DNA of 7,072 nt. It comes from Caldilineaceae bacterium (GTDB taxonomy: Bacteria; Chloroflexota; Anaerolineae; Caldilineales; Caldilineaceae). Below, piece after piece: positions 6,480 through 7,072 of this stretch (the stretch's first letter is position 1; the number at the start of each line of letters is the position of its first letter). The notes under the pieces are model-generated. The model saw only the letters and a program-made list of their open reading frames with translations. It searched no databases and was not told where the DNA came from. The translations under genes were made by a program, and so were the position numbers. The DNA lies in assembly GCA_024643705.1 (NCBI GenBank), contig JAHEML010000191.1:1-7072 (forward strand), written 5' to 3'.

Positions 6480-6516
6480 CCAGGCTCACCGGTGTGAGTC
6501 TGGTCTCTTTGTTTGT
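6480..6516 (+). terminator. Rho-independent terminator of the nuoB-nuoCD-nuoI unit
   Basis: A 10-bp stem pairs CCAGGCTCAC (6480-6489) with GTGAGTCTGG (6494-6503), nine Watson-Crick pairs and one G-U, around the tetraloop CGGT. The T-rich tract TCTCTTTGTTTGT follows. It lies 78 nt after the nuoI stop and 60 nt before the next ATG. The tract is interrupted by C and G, so termination may be incomplete. Confidence 0.7.
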
Positions 6517-6575
6517 ATATCCAAGTCGGCGCAAGCGAAACTCGATGCAAAACAGGTTGACGAAAGGAGCGACAC

Positions 6576-7072
6576 ATGGCTGTCAAACTCACATATTACG
6601 GTCACTCTTCCTTTCTTGTAGAGGCCGATGGCACCAACATCCTTGTCGATCCATGGTTCACTGGTAATCCAACAGTCTCTAGTCACCCCATTTTTAACGA
6701 TCATACGGGAGGCCAAGAAGTTCGAGTCGACTACATGTTGCTGACCCATGGTCACGGCGATCACACGGGAGATGCGGTCGCTATCGCCCAAAAGACAAAC
6801 TGTACGGTGATTAGCAACTTCGAAATCATCAACTGGTTGGCCGAGCAGAGTATCGAAGGGTTCGCAATGAATACCGGCGGCGCCTACAATTTTCCTTTTG
6901 GCCGTCTCAAACTTGTAGTGGCCCTCCACAGCAGCACAATGCCCGACGGCAGCAACGGCGGCCACCCCAACGGCGCGGTCATCAACTTCAACAATGGCAC
7001 AGATATCTATTTTGCCGGAGACACAGCCGTGACGTACGACATGCGTCTGATCGGCGAGGCAGGAGGCGTGGA
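6576..7072 (+). CDS. Metallo-beta-lactamase-fold hydrolase, UPF0173/YtkL-like (3' end outside window)
   Basis: This is the first 165 codons of a probable metal-dependent hydrolase of the UPF0173 family, whose members are about 225-230 residues; the last 60 or so lie beyond the edge. The family belongs to the metallo-beta-lactamase fold (UlaG/RomA-like branch). Its substrate is generally not known and it is probably cytoplasmic, since no signal peptide is seen. Visible features are the start MAVKLTYYGHSSFLVE, the VDPWFTGNP loop (24-32), and the metal-binding motif THGHGDH with His58, His60, Asp62 and His63. His118 of ALHSS and Asp149 of AGDT complete the likely metal set, and NGAVINF precedes the last of these. 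The ATG at 6576 has an excellent Shine-Dalgarno, AAAGGAG (6563-6569), at 6 nt. A terminator separates it from nuoI, so it is probably expressed on its own or by read-through. No clear promoter is visible in the 60 nt before it. Confidence 0.93.
   Translation, partial: MAVKLTYYGHSSFLVEADGTNILVDPWFTGNPTVSSHPIFNDHTGGQEVRVDYMLLTHGHGDHTGDAVAIAQKTNCTVISNFEIINWLAEQSIEGFAMNTGGAYNFPFGRLKLVVALHSSTMPDGSNGGHPNGAVINFNNGTDIYFAGDTAVTYDMRLIGEAGGV

Noticed and set aside
5490..6534. Long minus-strand open frames opposite nuoI (up to 246 codons)
   Set aside because: They are mirror images of the Ala/Lys/Glu-rich tail and iron-sulfur region, give Phe/Gly/Leu-rich low-complexity translations, and lack recognisable domains.
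6486..6965. Minus-strand open frame of 159 codons opposite the hydrolase gene
   Set aside because: The + strand frame carries the intact THGHGDH motif and a strong Shine-Dalgarno. The minus-strand translation resembles no family and crosses the terminator.

Overview
The window looks like chromosomal DNA of a free-living bacterium of moderate-to-high GC. All genes are on the + strand. The long charged tails on NuoB and NuoI, the CPPQC form of the NuoI cluster motif and the wording of NuoC-NuoD suggest Chloroflexota (Anaerolineae/Caldilineae/Ardenticatenia-like). That is inference from remembered family patterns, not from a search, and my confidence is only moderate to low.

Layout: (1) Bases 1-947 hold the 3' part of an MFS_3/EntS-type exporter, cut by the left edge, followed by a hairpin plus T-tract that looks like an intrinsic terminator. 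(2) Bases 1013-2413 encode a complete 14-helix DHA2-type MFS transporter. (3) Bases 2434-6516 form what looks like a self-contained transcription unit. It has a near-consensus sigma70-type promoter (TTGACG, 17 bp, TATAAT), a leader of about 175 nt, nuoB, a fused nuoCD, nuoI, and a 10-bp-stem terminator. (4) From 6576 to the right edge runs the 5' part of a UPF0173/YtkL-type metallo-beta-lactamase-fold hydrolase, behind a strong Shine-Dalgarno.

NuoB, NuoC, NuoD and NuoI are exactly the hydrophilic Q (connecting) module of respiratory complex I. They carry clusters N2, N6a and N6b and the peripheral part of the quinone site. No membrane subunit (A, H, J-N) and no NADH-module subunit (E, F, G) is present, although the unit appears to have its own promoter and terminator. 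The module seems to be transcribed separately from the rest of complex I.

The least ordinary signal is a shared lysine/arginine/glutamate/alanine-rich tail module (core K-A-x-M/E-E-E-x-K-R). It appears once at the C-terminus of NuoB and twice in tandem at the C-terminus of NuoI, beyond the end of the conserved folds. Other oddities are an exact 13-bp tandem duplication across the nuoCD stop codon and unusually long, hairpin-bearing gaps between the nuo genes. I see no mobile element, CRISPR array, tRNA or rRNA.
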